From: Allobrachymonas sp. | Lineage (GTDB): Bacteria; Pseudomonadota; Gammaproteobacteria; Burkholderiales; Burkholderiaceae_C | Length of the DNA stretch: 9,278 nt | NCBI GenBank assembly: GCA_017996515.1 | Contig: JAGOGU010000046.1 | Coordinates: 1-9,278 of the forward strand | Direction: 5' to 3' | Shown: positions 1 through 6,706 of the stretch, in pieces | Numbering within the stretch: the stretch's first letter is position 1 | Layout: every line of letters starts with the position of its first letter | Position numbers and translations under genes: made by a program | Notes under the pieces: model-generated | What the model saw: the letters and a program-made list of their open reading frames with translations, nothing else | Told to the model about the DNA's origin: nothing | Databases searched by the model: none

Positions 1-502
1 CCAGCGCTGCGCTGCGCATAAAGCCCAGTTGCCCGGCCTTGCTTGCGCCGTAATGCGCCCAGCCCGGAAAGCCGGTCACAGGGCCGGTAATGGATGAGGT
101 GAGCACGACGCGCCCGTGCTGCTGCTTTTGCATCACTTTCAGTGCTGCTTGCACGATGAAGAACATGCCTTTGAGATTGACGTTGTGCGTGGCGTCCCAA
201 TCGGCTTCGGTCATGGTGTCCAGCGGTGCATTCGGGAAAATGCCGGTGTTGGAGCACAAAATGTCCAGCCGTCCATATCGCTGCACCGCCGCATCTACCG
301 CCGCGAAGCAACTGGTTTGCGAGCGCACATCCAGTTCCACAAAGTGTGCGCCCAGTTCGCCGGCCGTTTGTTCGCCGGTTGAGCGGTCGATATCGGCAAT
401 CAGTACCTGTGCGCCCGCTTCGCGCAAGGTGGCGGCAATGCCTTTGCCAATGCCTTTTGCGCCGCCGGTAACCAGTGCTGTGCGGTGGTTCAGTGCAAAC
501 AT
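1..502 (-). CDS. SDR family oxidoreductase, FabG-like (3' end cut by window edge)
   Basis: NAD(P)-dependent short-chain dehydrogenase of the classical SDR family. Only the first 167 residues are in the window. The Rossmann glycine motif TGGAKGIG lies at residues 12-19. An aspartate (D37, in VLIADID) sits at the end of beta-2, which in this family usually means NAD(H) rather than NADP(H). The usual NNAG appears as SNTG (84-87). N109 (NVNLKG), S137 (TSSITGP) and Y151/K155 (YGASK) form the catalytic tetrad. The SSITGPVTGFPGW region recalls proteins annotated as 3-oxoacyl-ACP reductase FabG or UcpA-like, but the substrate cannot be read from sequence. The ATG start at 502 is supported by AAGGAG eight bases upstream. 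The gene is divergent from the DUF817 gene, so the two may share a control region. Family call is very sure; the specific reaction is not. Confidence 0.93.
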   Translation of the reverse strand, partial: MFALNHRTALVTGGAKGIGKGIAATLREAGAQVLIADIDRSTGEQTAGELGAHFVELDVRSQTSCFAAVDAAVQRYGRLDILCSNTGIFPNAPLDTMTEADWDATHNVNLKGMFFIVQAALKVMQKQQHGRVVLTSSITGPVTGFPGWAHYGASKAGQLGFMRSAAL

Positions 503-550
503 GGGGTGAGCTCCTTCAGTCAGGTTGATGCGTCAATATTCTGAGTATGC

Positions 551-665
551 AGCACATGCTAAATGGATAAAACCCGAACGCACGCCTTTTATCTGGAAGA
601 TCGCAGGATTCTGAATCCAAGCGCCATCAAAGTGTCGCGATAGAAGGGCTGCGATAGCATGTGCT
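551..665. promoter_or_regulatory. Divergent intergenic region with paired AGCA-N2-TGCT palindromes
   Basis: The 220 bases between the two divergent starts contain two copies of a palindromic decamer, AGCACATGCT at 551-560 and AGCATGTGCT at 656-665. They are exact reverse complements of each other and each also fits AGCA-N2-TGCT. Between them lies a perfect odd-centred 13-base palindrome, GGATTC-T-GAATCC (606-618). GCGATAG occurs twice (637-643, 651-657). Paired palindromes between divergent genes are typical of transcription-factor operators, but no regulator gene is visible here and the assignment is inference. A -10-like TAGAAT (681-686) precedes the plus-strand gene without a good -35. Confidence 0.4.
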
Positions 666-722
666 TGTATGCATGCCCTATAGAATTTGCTTTTAATAAA
701 AATTCTCAGGCTACACCCCAAC

Positions 723-1589
723 ATGCTTGCCCGAATTGCGTCATTTCGCCTCCATGCATTAGATGACCATTTGCTGCGCCATACAGACAGACCCCGGCTC
801 AAGGGGCTGGCGCGCTTTCTGGTGGAGTTTTTGTACTTTGGCATCAAAGAGGCGCGCGCCTGCCTGTTCGTTGGCTTGTTCTTTGTGGCAGTTTTGGCCG
901 TGCCGCGTCATGGCATATCAGGCATACCGCGTTACGACGTGCTGCTTATCGCCGCTTTGGTGATTCAGGTGTTGATGGTCTGGGCCAAGCTCGAAACGAT
1001 GGATGAACTCAAGGCCATCACGCTTTTTCACGTAATCGGCTTCATCCTGGAAGTATTCAAAACTTCAGGCAGCATCCAATCATGGTCTTATCCGGAATTT
1101 GCCTACACCAAGATTTGGGGCGTACCGCTGTTTGCCGGTTTCATGTATGCCTCGATTGGCAGCTACATCATCCAGGCTTGGCGTTTGTTTGACTTGCGCA
1201 TTACGCATCACCCGCCTTACTGGATGGCGAGCGTGATTGCGCTGCTGATTTATGTCAATTTCTTTACCCACCACTACATTGGCGACTACCGCTGGTATCT
1301 GGCTGCGTGCGCTCTGGGGCTGTATGCACGCACCATGGTGATTTTTCGTCCGCTGGATCGCGATCGCAAAATGCCGCTGTTGCTCGCGTTTGTGCTGATC
1401 GGGTTTTTCATCTGGCTGGCCGAGAACATCAGCACTTTTTTCGGTATCTGGAAATACCCGAACCAGCTAGGCATCTGGTCTGCCGTGCATATTGGCAAGT
1501 GGAGCTCCTGGTCGCTGCTGATTGTGATGACGTTTACCATCGTGGCGCATCTCAAGCACATCAAGGCGCGCATTCATGTGCCTGAATGA
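723..1589 (+). CDS. DUF817 family integral membrane protein (YoaT-like)
   Basis: Polytopic inner-membrane protein of 288 residues with about eight hydrophobic segments. It matches what I know of the DUF817 family (Bacillus subtilis YoaT and relatives), whose biochemical function is unknown to me. The best-matching stretch is the KTSGSIQSWSYPE motif (113-125), followed by GVPLFAGFMYASIGSYIIQAW. Other polar or aromatic residues inside or beside the membrane, typical of this family, are HHY (183-185), AENISTFFGIWKYPNQ (233-248) and the HIGKWSSW stretch near the C-terminus. I chose ATG at 723; an in-frame TTG at 687 would add 12 residues but has no ribosome site. The ribosome site of 723 is itself weak (CAGG about 12 bases upstream). 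It is transcribed away from the SDR gene. No clear rho-independent terminator follows; a short GCCGC/GCGGC hairpin near 1610-1630 lacks a T run. Confidence 0.85.
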   Translation: MLARIASFRLHALDDHLLRHTDRPRLKGLARFLVEFLYFGIKEARACLFVGLFFVAVLAVPRHGISGIPRYDVLLIAALVIQVLMVWAKLETMDELKAITLFHVIGFILEVFKTSGSIQSWSYPEFAYTKIWGVPLFAGFMYASIGSYIIQAWRLFDLRITHHPPYWMASVIALLIYVNFFTHHYIGDYRWYLAACALGLYARTMVIFRPLDRDRKMPLLLAFVLIGFFIWLAENISTFFGIWKYPNQLGIWSAVHIGKWSSWSLLIVMTFTIVAHLKHIKARIHVPE

Positions 1590-1756
1590 ATGTCGTGCAG
1601 CAAGGAAAGCCGCAGGGATAAAGCGGCAGTGGGTGCCAAGGTGTGCGCAGTGTGTACGAGCGGATGCAGGGAACGCTGCTGGCGCCACGTGTTTTGGGGT
1701 GATTTGGATTTAAAAGCTCACAAAGATATGTGCAAGTGATTTTTATAGGGCGTACG

Positions 1757-2136
1757 ATGGATATAGCGGATATCAAGTGGCTGGGGTGGTTATATCTTCG
1801 TCTTGGACCGGCTTTTGCCATTCTCTATTACGCTGCTGTCATTTTGTTTTATGCGGGGATAGTCGAGCATGAAAAGAATGAGGCGTGGTCTTCCCTGATG
1901 TGGAGGGCGTTCAAGCACACGTCGCTATTGATGCTGCTGGTAGCTCCTGTTGCAGCGGGAGAGGTTGCCCTTTCTTGCCCTGGTGGTTGTTTGCTTTAGG
2001 GCAGCCGCACACTGGTGTTGTGACGCATCATATGGTGTTGCAGGTTGTTGATATTTTTCTGGCTGTTTATATTTTCTTTTTATTGCTGCTGTTTGCTATT
2101 AATAGAGGAATTATTTCCAATAAGGATAAGGGTTAA
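1757..2136 (+). pseudogene. Small three-helix membrane protein gene, apparently frameshifted
   Basis: I do not recognise the family. Frame one opens at ATG 1757 (AGGG six bases upstream) and encodes MDIADIKWLGWLYLRLGPAF and onward: a first hydrophobic helix (about 17-37), a charged loop (EHEKNEAWSS), then a second helix beginning TSLLMLLVAPVAAGEVAL. It then hits TAG at 1997-1999. The -1 frame, open across the same point, continues naturally with LPWWLFALGQPHTG and a third helix VVDIFLAVYIFFLLLLFAI, ending at TAA 2134-2136. Restoring one T in the CCCTTTC run at about 1968-1974 would join them as GEVALFLPWWLF, giving a protein of about 126 residues with three helices. The gene is visibly AT-richer than its neighbours. 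It ends 49 bases before the channel gene. A sequencing error cannot be excluded. A GTG at 1730 is a less likely start. Confidence 0.6.
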
Positions 2137-2142
2137 ACCCTT
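2128..2142. repeat. Perfect palindrome across the stop codon of the small membrane gene
   Basis: AAGGGTT-A-AACCCTT is a perfect odd-centred 15-base palindrome that includes the TAA at 2134-2136. As RNA it could form a six-pair stem with a UAA loop. No T run follows, so it is not a standard terminator. Role unknown. Confidence 0.5.
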
Positions 2143-2185
2143 GGGACGAATAGGCGTTGGAAGATGGCGCTGAGGAGCTGGTGTC

Positions 2186-3496
2186 TTGGATTGGCAAAGA
2201 TTGAATGATTTTCCGCATTGGATGCAAAGCGCGCTGGCCTTGGCGGTTTTGTTGCTGGGCGCAAGCTTGTTGCAGTGGATATTGCGGGCGGTTTTGGGGC
2301 GTTGGCTGGTGCGCTGGGGGCGCAAGGCTGAGGGGCCGCTAGCCGTGATCTTGCATCACGATGTGCTGCGCTACGCATCGTATGTTGTGCTGCCGTTGGT
2401 GACGCATTTGGGGGTGCGTGCCGTGCCGCATTTGCCTGATGCCTTGCGGAGCGTGATTGATAACGTGGCCTTGGCTGTTACGGTGCTGGTGGTTGCGCGT
2501 ACGTTGCTGCGCATGCTGGATGTGATGCTGACAACGTCGGCTCGGCATGCGGCGGAGCATGGCCTTGTGCGTTCGCGCTCGGTCAAGATGTATGTGCAGG
2601 TGGGGCAGTTGCTGGTGGGGGTGTCTGCGCTGGTCATCGTGATTGCAGCGCTGTCGGACAAATCGCCGCTGATCGTGCTGTCAAGTTTGGGCGCCATGTC
2701 GGCCGTGGTGCTGCTGATTTTTCAGGACACGATTCGCTCTTTCGTTTCAGGCATGCAGATCGAAAACAACGATATGTTGCGCGTGGGCGATTGGATAGAA
2801 ATGCCCCAAGCGGATGCAGACGGCTTCGTGATCGATGTGGCACTCCATACCGTGAAAGTTCAGAACTGGGACAAGACGATTGTCGCCATTCCCACCTGGC
2901 GCTTGATGAGCGAAAGTTTCAAGAACTGGCGCGGCATGAGCGAATCGGGCGGGCGCCGCATCAAGCGCGCACTGCTGATCGATGCCAACTCCATCCGATT
3001 CTTGAGCGATGAAGAAATCGAGCGCCTCGGGCAGATCAAACTGCTGGCCGACTACATGCGCGAAAAGCAAACGGCGGTGCGTATTTCGCGCGCCATGGTT
3101 GCAAGCGAGCTGGGCGGGGAAATGGGCAATGTGCCGATCAATCAACGCAGGCTGACCAATATCGGAACGTTCCGTGCCTATGTGCAGCGCTACCTGGAAG
3201 CGCACCACTTTTTGCGCAAAGACATGTGGTTGTTGGCGCGCATGATGGAGCCGACCGAAAAAGGCGTGCCGATGGAGGTGTATTGCTACACCAATACCAC
3301 GGCACTGTTGGAGTACGAAGTGATTCAGTCCGATATTTTCGACCACTTGCTGGCGGTGCTACCCGAGTTTGGCTTGCGCGTGTTCCAAAGCCCGAGCGAC
3401 AGTGGCTTGCGCGATGCATTTGCGACAGCGATGGTGCAACAAGGGCAAAGAGAACGGCAGCCCGCCAACACTGCGCCTTCATCGATCGTGGCATAA
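2186..3496 (+). CDS. MscS-family mechanosensitive channel, YbdG/MscM-type
   Basis: Inner-membrane channel that opens under membrane tension to release solutes during osmotic downshock. It has 436 residues, close to E. coli YbdG (about 415). Hydrophobic segments lie at about 16-38, 60-80, 90-112, 135-156 and 162-188. The last is the pore-lining helix, with the GAMSAVVLLIFQD motif at 169-181. The MscS beta domain follows (MLRVGDWIEMP, 197-207). The YbdG-type signatures VQNWDKTIVAIPTW and SESFKNWRGMSESGGRRIKR are clear and separate it from small MscS proteins. Start: TTG 2186 with GAGGAG at 2172-2177 (eight-base spacing). An in-frame TGA at 2171-2173 rules out anything earlier, and the next ATG (2222) has no ribosome site. 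It lies 49 bases downstream of the broken membrane gene and may have been co-transcribed with it. The C-terminal 25 residues are polar and look disordered. Confidence 0.92.
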   Translation: MDWQRLNDFPHWMQSALALAVLLLGASLLQWILRAVLGRWLVRWGRKAEGPLAVILHHDVLRYASYVVLPLVTHLGVRAVPHLPDALRSVIDNVALAVTVLVVARTLLRMLDVMLTTSARHAAEHGLVRSRSVKMYVQVGQLLVGVSALVIVIAALSDKSPLIVLSSLGAMSAVVLLIFQDTIRSFVSGMQIENNDMLRVGDWIEMPQADADGFVIDVALHTVKVQNWDKTIVAIPTWRLMSESFKNWRGMSESGGRRIKRALLIDANSIRFLSDEEIERLGQIKLLADYMREKQTAVRISRAMVASELGGEMGNVPINQRRLTNIGTFRAYVQRYLEAHHFLRKDMWLLARMMEPTEKGVPMEVYCYTNTTALLEYEVIQSDIFDHLLAVLPEFGLRVFQSPSDSGLRDAFATAMVQQGQRERQPANTAPSSIVA

Positions 3497-3701
3497 GGCT
3501 TCGGTCAAATCTGCCTAGGCAAGCAGCTTCGTCCAAGCGGTTCTTGGCATTGTTCGTGTGCGGCCTTTAGCCGGCAATAGTTGATATGGCGCGTGGTGCC
3601 TTTGCACGGGCTTGCACGCCATTGGGCAAACCCGTTGATAATGCTTGCATCCCATTGCGCCGCTTGCGGCGGCGAATGTTTGTTTGCACGATGACTTGAT
3701 T

Positions 3702-3739
3702 ACCAGATGAACCAATCTGTTGATCTTGGCTCATCTGGT
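3702..3739. repeat. Long inverted repeat upstream of the ABC exporter
   Basis: ACCAGATGA (3702-3710) and TCATCTGGT (3731-3739) are perfect 9-base arms. After one A/C mismatch the pairing continues inward with CCAA (3712-3715) and TTGG (3726-3729), leaving a 10-base loop. It is not followed by a T run, so a simple terminator is unlikely. An operator or an mRNA leader hairpin are the alternatives. It ends 73 bases before the exporter start codon. Confidence 0.55.
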
Positions 3740-3766
3740 TCTGCGCCCTTGTTGTAGCGCCCGCGT

Positions 3767-3785
3767 CGCCTGTTTGTAGCAGGCG
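3767..3785 (+). repeat. Hairpin close to the exporter start
   Basis: CGCCTG (3767-3772) pairs with CAGGCG (3780-3785) around a seven-base loop, TTTGTAG. It ends 27 bases before ATG 3813. The exporter lacks a recognisable ribosome site, so leader structure might affect initiation; this is inference. Confidence 0.4.
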
Positions 3786-3812
3786 CCAAGCATCACTTCT
3801 TTGATTTTTCCC

Positions 3813-5720
3813 ATGCTGCGTTTTTTTGAAAACCTCATCAATCCTTTTCCCGATTTGAATCGGGAACATCCGCAGGCGCAAATTCCGCCGACATCGTTCT
3901 GGGGCTTCGTGCGCTATTCCATGCAGGGCATGGGCAAGCCTTTCGGGGCGATGGTGGTGTTGACAGCCATTGTGGCCGTGTTGGAGGCCTTGCTGTTTGG
4001 CTTTCTGGGGCGCATTGTGGACTGGCTCTCCAGCGTGCCACCTGCCGAATTGTGGCAGCGCGAGGGCAAAACCATGTTGCTGCTGGCCTTGGCGGTTGCC
4101 TGCATTCCTTTGCTGTCTTTTGTGCATACGGTGGTGCAGCACCAGGTGTTGGCAGGCAATGCGCCCATGCGGCTGCGCTGGATTTACCACCACCTCATGC
4201 TGCGCCAAAGCATGGGGTTTTATCAGGATGAGTTTTCAGGCCGCGTATCGGCCAAGGTGATGCAAACTGCGCTGGCCGTGCGCGATATGTGCAATATTCT
4301 GGGCGAGATCATGGTTTTTGTGGTGGTGTACTTCGTCACCCTGATTGCCATGGTGGGGCAGTTCAACCCCCTGATGCTGATCCCATTCGGCGTCTGGCTG
4401 GTGCTGTATTTGGGGGCACTTGCTTTCTTCATTCCGCGGCTGGCGCGCGTCTCGCAACAGCAGGCCGATGCCCGCTCACTCATGACGGGGCGCATCACCG
4501 ATGCCTACGCCAATATCCACACCGTCAAACTCTTTTCGCATGCGGGGCGCGAAGCCCAGTACGCCAAAGAGGCGATGCAAGACTTCATGCACACGGTACA
4601 TGGGCAAATGCGGCTGGTCACAGGCATCAACACCAGCAACAACGTACTGACCATGGGCCTGATCGGCAGCACCACGGCACTGGCCATCTGGCTGTGGAGC
4701 CAAGGGCAAATCACGATCGGCGCAGTGGCCGCTGCCAGCGCCATGACACTGCGCCTGAATGGCATGGCGCACTGGATCATGTGGGAAAGCACGCGCCTGT
4801 TCGAGCAGATCGGCACCGTGCGCGACGGGCTGAATATGCTCAGCCGCGACAACAAGGTGCTGGATGCGCCCGATGCCCAACCGCTGGTTGTCAGCCAGGG
4901 TGAGGTGGTGTTTGAAAACGTCTCTTTCGCCTATGAAGAAAAACACCGTCAGCCTCAGCAAGACGACGCGGGCGGCACAGATGCCGAGCAAACACAGCCT
5001 GCCAGAAAATGGGCGATTCAAGACCTGAACCTGCGCCTGCGTCCCGGCGAGAAGCTGGGATTGGTCGGCCCTTCTGGCGCGGGCAAATCCACCCTTACCG
5101 GCCTGCTGCTGCGGTTCTATGATTGGCAGCAGGGTAGCATCCGCATCGACGGGCAAGACATTCGCCATGTTACGCAAGACAGCCTGCGCCGCGCCATCGG
5201 CATGGTGACGCAAGACACCGCCTTGCTGCACCGCACCATTCGCGAAAACATCCTCTATGGCCGCCCCGAAGCCAGCGAGGTCGAAATGATGGAGGCCGCA
5301 CGCCAGGCACAGGCAGACGACTTCATTCGAAGCCTGGTGGATTCCAAAGCCCACACGGGCTACGACGCCCAGGTGGGCGAGCGCGGCGTGAAACTTTCGG
5401 GCGGGCAGCGCCAGCGCATTGCCATTGCCCGCGTCATGCTCAAAAACGCGCCCATTCTGTTGCTGGACGAGGCCACCAGCGCGCTGGATAGTGAAGTGGA
5501 AGCCGCTATTCAAGAAAGTCTGTACCAGCTCATGGAAGGCAAAACTGTCATCGCCATTGCGCACCGCCTATCCACCATCGCGGCGATGGATCGGCTCATC
5601 GTGCTGGATCAGGGGCGCATCGTGGAAGAAGGGACACATGCCCAACTGATTGAGCGGGGCGGCCTGTATGCACGCTTGTGGAAACACCAAAGCGGCGGTT
5701 TTTTGGGGGTAGAGGTTTAA
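3813..5720 (+). CDS. ABC exporter half-transporter (fused permease and ATPase)
   Basis: A 635-residue type I ABC exporter: an N-terminal six-helix membrane domain (about 40-330) fused to a nucleotide-binding domain (about 360-625). It would work as a dimer in the inner membrane, exporting a substrate that cannot be named from sequence; relatives are annotated as multidrug or lipid A exporter (MsbA)-like. Visible motifs: A-loop tyrosine Y374 (VSFAY), Walker A GPSGAGKST (419-427), Q-loop Q467 (MVTQD), signature LSGGQ (528-532), Walker B ILLLDE with D552 and catalytic E553, D-loop SALD and H-loop H584 (IAHRLS). All catalytic residues are intact. About 22 polar, Gln/Asp-rich residues (about 377-398) are inserted between the A-loop and the AIQDLNL strand. 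I chose ATG 3813 because MLRFFENLINPFP matches the usual N-terminus of this subgroup; TTG 3801 would add four residues. No good ribosome site precedes either. Confidence 0.93.
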   Translation: MLRFFENLINPFPDLNREHPQAQIPPTSFWGFVRYSMQGMGKPFGAMVVLTAIVAVLEALLFGFLGRIVDWLSSVPPAELWQREGKTMLLLALAVACIPLLSFVHTVVQHQVLAGNAPMRLRWIYHHLMLRQSMGFYQDEFSGRVSAKVMQTALAVRDMCNILGEIMVFVVVYFVTLIAMVGQFNPLMLIPFGVWLVLYLGALAFFIPRLARVSQQQADARSLMTGRITDAYANIHTVKLFSHAGREAQYAKEAMQDFMHTVHGQMRLVTGINTSNNVLTMGLIGSTTALAIWLWSQGQITIGAVAAASAMTLRLNGMAHWIMWESTRLFEQIGTVRDGLNMLSRDNKVLDAPDAQPLVVSQGEVVFENVSFAYEEKHRQPQQDDAGGTDAEQTQPARKWAIQDLNLRLRPGEKLGLVGPSGAGKSTLTGLLLRFYDWQQGSIRIDGQDIRHVTQDSLRRAIGMVTQDTALLHRTIRENILYGRPEASEVEMMEAARQAQADDFIRSLVDSKAHTGYDAQVGERGVKLSGGQRQRIAIARVMLKNAPILLLDEATSALDSEVEAAIQESLYQLMEGKTVIAIAHRLSTIAAMDRLIVLDQGRIVEEGTHAQLIERGGLYARLWKHQSGGFLGVEV

Positions 5721-5734
5721 ATGTCGATTTAAAC
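5715..5734. repeat. Perfect inverted repeat over the exporter stop codon
   Basis: GTTTAAAT (5715-5722) and ATTTAAAC (5727-5734) are exact reverse complements separated by GTCG. The TAA stop (5718-5720) lies in the left arm. The stem is AT-rich with no T run after it, so it would be a poor terminator. It lies upstream of the phasin promoter. Confidence 0.5.
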
Positions 5735-5762
5735 AATCTGTTGCAATTGCAGTCCTGTTTTT

Positions 5763-5774
5763 TGCTGCACTGCA
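5763..5774 (+). promoter_or_regulatory. Putative PhaR operator, upstream copy
   Basis: TGCTGCACTGCA, inside TTTTTTGCTGCACTGCACC. It recurs exactly, inverted, at 5825-5836. It fits CTGC-N3-GCA plus C, one base from the CTGC-N3-GCAG element reported for Paracoccus denitrificans PhaR. It lies 11 bases upstream of the phasin -35. The regulator assignment is inferred from the phasin context. Confidence 0.6.
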
Positions 5775-5785
5775 CCAAAAACAGC

Positions 5786-5813
5786 TTGAACTTTGGCTGA
5801 AGAGCACTATACT
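5786..5813 (+). promoter_or_regulatory. Sigma70-type promoter of the phasin gene
   Basis: The -35 is TTGAAC (5786-5791) and the -10 is TATACT (5808-5813) with a 16-base spacer. Transcription should start near 5820. This is the best promoter match in the window and fits a highly expressed phasin gene. Its two flanks carry the operator copies. Confidence 0.65.
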
Positions 5814-5824
5814 TCTATTTATGT

Positions 5825-5836
5825 TGCAGTGCAGCA
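5825..5836 (-). promoter_or_regulatory. Putative PhaR operator, downstream copy
   Basis: TGCAGTGCAGCA, the exact reverse complement of the element at 5763-5774. With flanks both read TTTnTGCTGCACTGCAnCA. It begins a few bases after the predicted transcription start, so a bound repressor would block promoter clearance. Confidence 0.6.
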
Positions 5837-5944
5837 TAAAGCTCTGCCAAGTCGTGAGTCCGTTGTCGGCGCAAACCTTTGTTTGGATAACCGGCAGCAT
5901 GGATTGGCGACAAGCATTAACCACTTTTGATGAGGAAAACACCC
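5837..5944 (+). other. Phasin mRNA leader
   Basis: The predicted leader is about 124 bases. It contains a CAAAC-CTTT-GTTTG hairpin (5872-5885) enclosed by TTGTCG (5863-5868) and CGACAA (5908-5913). Together they could form a branched or extended structure. The ribosome site GAGGA (5932-5936) lies outside the paired part. No known riboswitch is recognised. Confidence 0.35.
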
Positions 5945-6493
5945 ATGATGACCCCCGAACAAATCGTAGCCGCCAACAAAGCCAATATGGAGACCCTGTT
6001 TGGTCTGACCAACAAGGCTTTTGAGAGCATGGAAAAAATCGTTGAACTGAACATGGCTGCAGCCAAAGCCGCCATGAATGATGTGGCTGAATCTGCCCAA
6101 GCGGCGCTGGATGCCAAAGATGTGCAAGAACTGCTGGCCGTGCAAGCGCGCCTGGTGCAACCGATGGCTGAAAAAACGGCTGCTTACAGCCGCCATCTGT
6201 ATGAAATCACTTCCAGCTCCACTGCCGAGCTGAACAAAGTGATGGAAGCGCAAGCGCAAGAAGCCCAACGCAAAATGGGCGCTTTGGTAGATAGCCTGGG
6301 CAAAAACGCACCCGCAGGCAGCGAGGCCAGCGTGGCCGCAGTGAAAAACATGGTGTCGGCTGCCAGCACCGCGTTTGAATCCATGCAAAAAGCCGTGAAG
6401 CAAGCAGCTGATATGGCTCAAAACAACTTCAACACCATGGCCAGCAATGCGACTGCTCCAGCGGGCAAAGCCAGCCGCAGCAGCAAGGCGTGA
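5945..6493 (+). CDS. phaP: Phasin, PHA granule-associated protein
   Basis: A 182-residue phasin of the betaproteobacterial type (TIGR01841-like). Phasins coat polyhydroxyalkanoate granules in the cytoplasm, control granule size and number, and are made when PHA accumulates. The opening [20 protein letters not shown] is characteristic. The rest is alanine- and glutamine-rich amphipathic helix ([20 protein letters not shown], then [18 protein letters not shown]) with no cysteine or tryptophan. It ends in a basic, Ser/Ala-rich tail ([11 protein letters not shown]). ATG 5945 is chosen because GAGGA lies eight bases upstream; an ATG at 5930 and a TTG at 5927 precede or overlap that site, and ATG 5948 is an alternative. 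Regulation is probably by PhaR through the two operator-like elements around its promoter. It stands alone, closed by the terminator at 6544-6574; no PHA synthase or phaR is in the window. Confidence 0.95.
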   Translation: MMTPEQIVAANKANMETLFGLTNKAFESMEKIVELNMAAAKAAMNDVAESAQAALDAKDVQELLAVQARLVQPMAEKTAAYSRHLYEITSSSTAELNKVMEAQAQEAQRKMGALVDSLGKNAPAGSEASVAAVKNMVSAASTAFESMQKAVKQAADMAQNNFNTMASNATAPAGKASRSSKA

Positions 6494-6543
6494 GCCTGCT
6501 CTCCTTTGCTTGGATAGGCTGATGAATCCGGCCGATGCCGACA

Positions 6544-6574
6544 GAAAAAGCCCCGTTTTTAACGGGGCTTTTTC
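6544..6574 (+). terminator. Strong rho-independent terminator after phaP
   Basis: A perfect 14-pair stem (6544-6557 with 6561-6574) around a TTT loop. The core is GCCCCGTT/AACGGGGC, flanked by an A5 run and a T5 run, so it could also act on the minus strand. It lies 51 bases after the phasin stop. Confidence 0.93.
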
Positions 6575-6706
6575 ATGGGTGTTTTGCGTCCAAACCATGT
6601 GTGAACCCAAACGATGCGCCAAGCGAACAAGGCTCGATAGCAACCTTAAAAAAGATGGAATGGGCCCGCACGTGGAGATGGTGAGGGGGATCAGACGCTG
6701 GAAATG
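6575..6706. other. Non-coding stretch between convergent units
   Basis: With its flanking terminators this forms a gap of about 340 bases (6494-6833) between the phasin stop and the end of the minus-strand gene. I see no gene, RNA or promoter in this part. Beyond the terminators, GGCTT-TTGC-AAGCC (6805-6818) and CTTGGGC/GCCCAAG (6793-6822) are overlapping inverted repeats without a T tail. Confidence 0.5.

Larger units (their letters stand above)
3497..3812. other. 316-base gap between the channel and exporter genes
   Basis: No open reading frame here looks real. The stretch holds a CGCCG-CTTG-CGGCG hairpin (3658-3671), the long inverted repeat at 3702-3739, TTGTAGC twice 22 bases apart (3752-3758, 3774-3780), and a second hairpin at 3767-3785 just before the exporter start. 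I could not find a convincing -35/-10 pair for the exporter nor a T-tailed terminator for the channel gene. Confidence 0.6.

Noticed and set aside
687..722. TTG start 36 bases upstream for the DUF817 gene
   Set aside because: No ribosome site, and the added residues are unlike the family N-terminus; ATG 723 preferred.
1960..1999. Programmed -1 frameshifting in the small membrane gene
   Set aside because: The CCCTTTC run is in the wrong phase for a standard X-XXY-YYZ slippery site and no downstream stimulatory structure is evident; mutation or sequencing error is simpler.
2164..2208. A 14-codon upstream frame overlapping the TTG start of the channel gene
   Set aside because: Its only purine-rich stretch touches the ATG directly, so it lacks a usable ribosome site; GAGGAG is properly placed for TTG 2186.
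4476..5564. Minus-strand open frame (362 codons) opposite the ABC exporter
   Set aside because: The plus strand carries every ABC motif in this region; the minus-strand product is His/Gln/Ala-rich without recognisable features.
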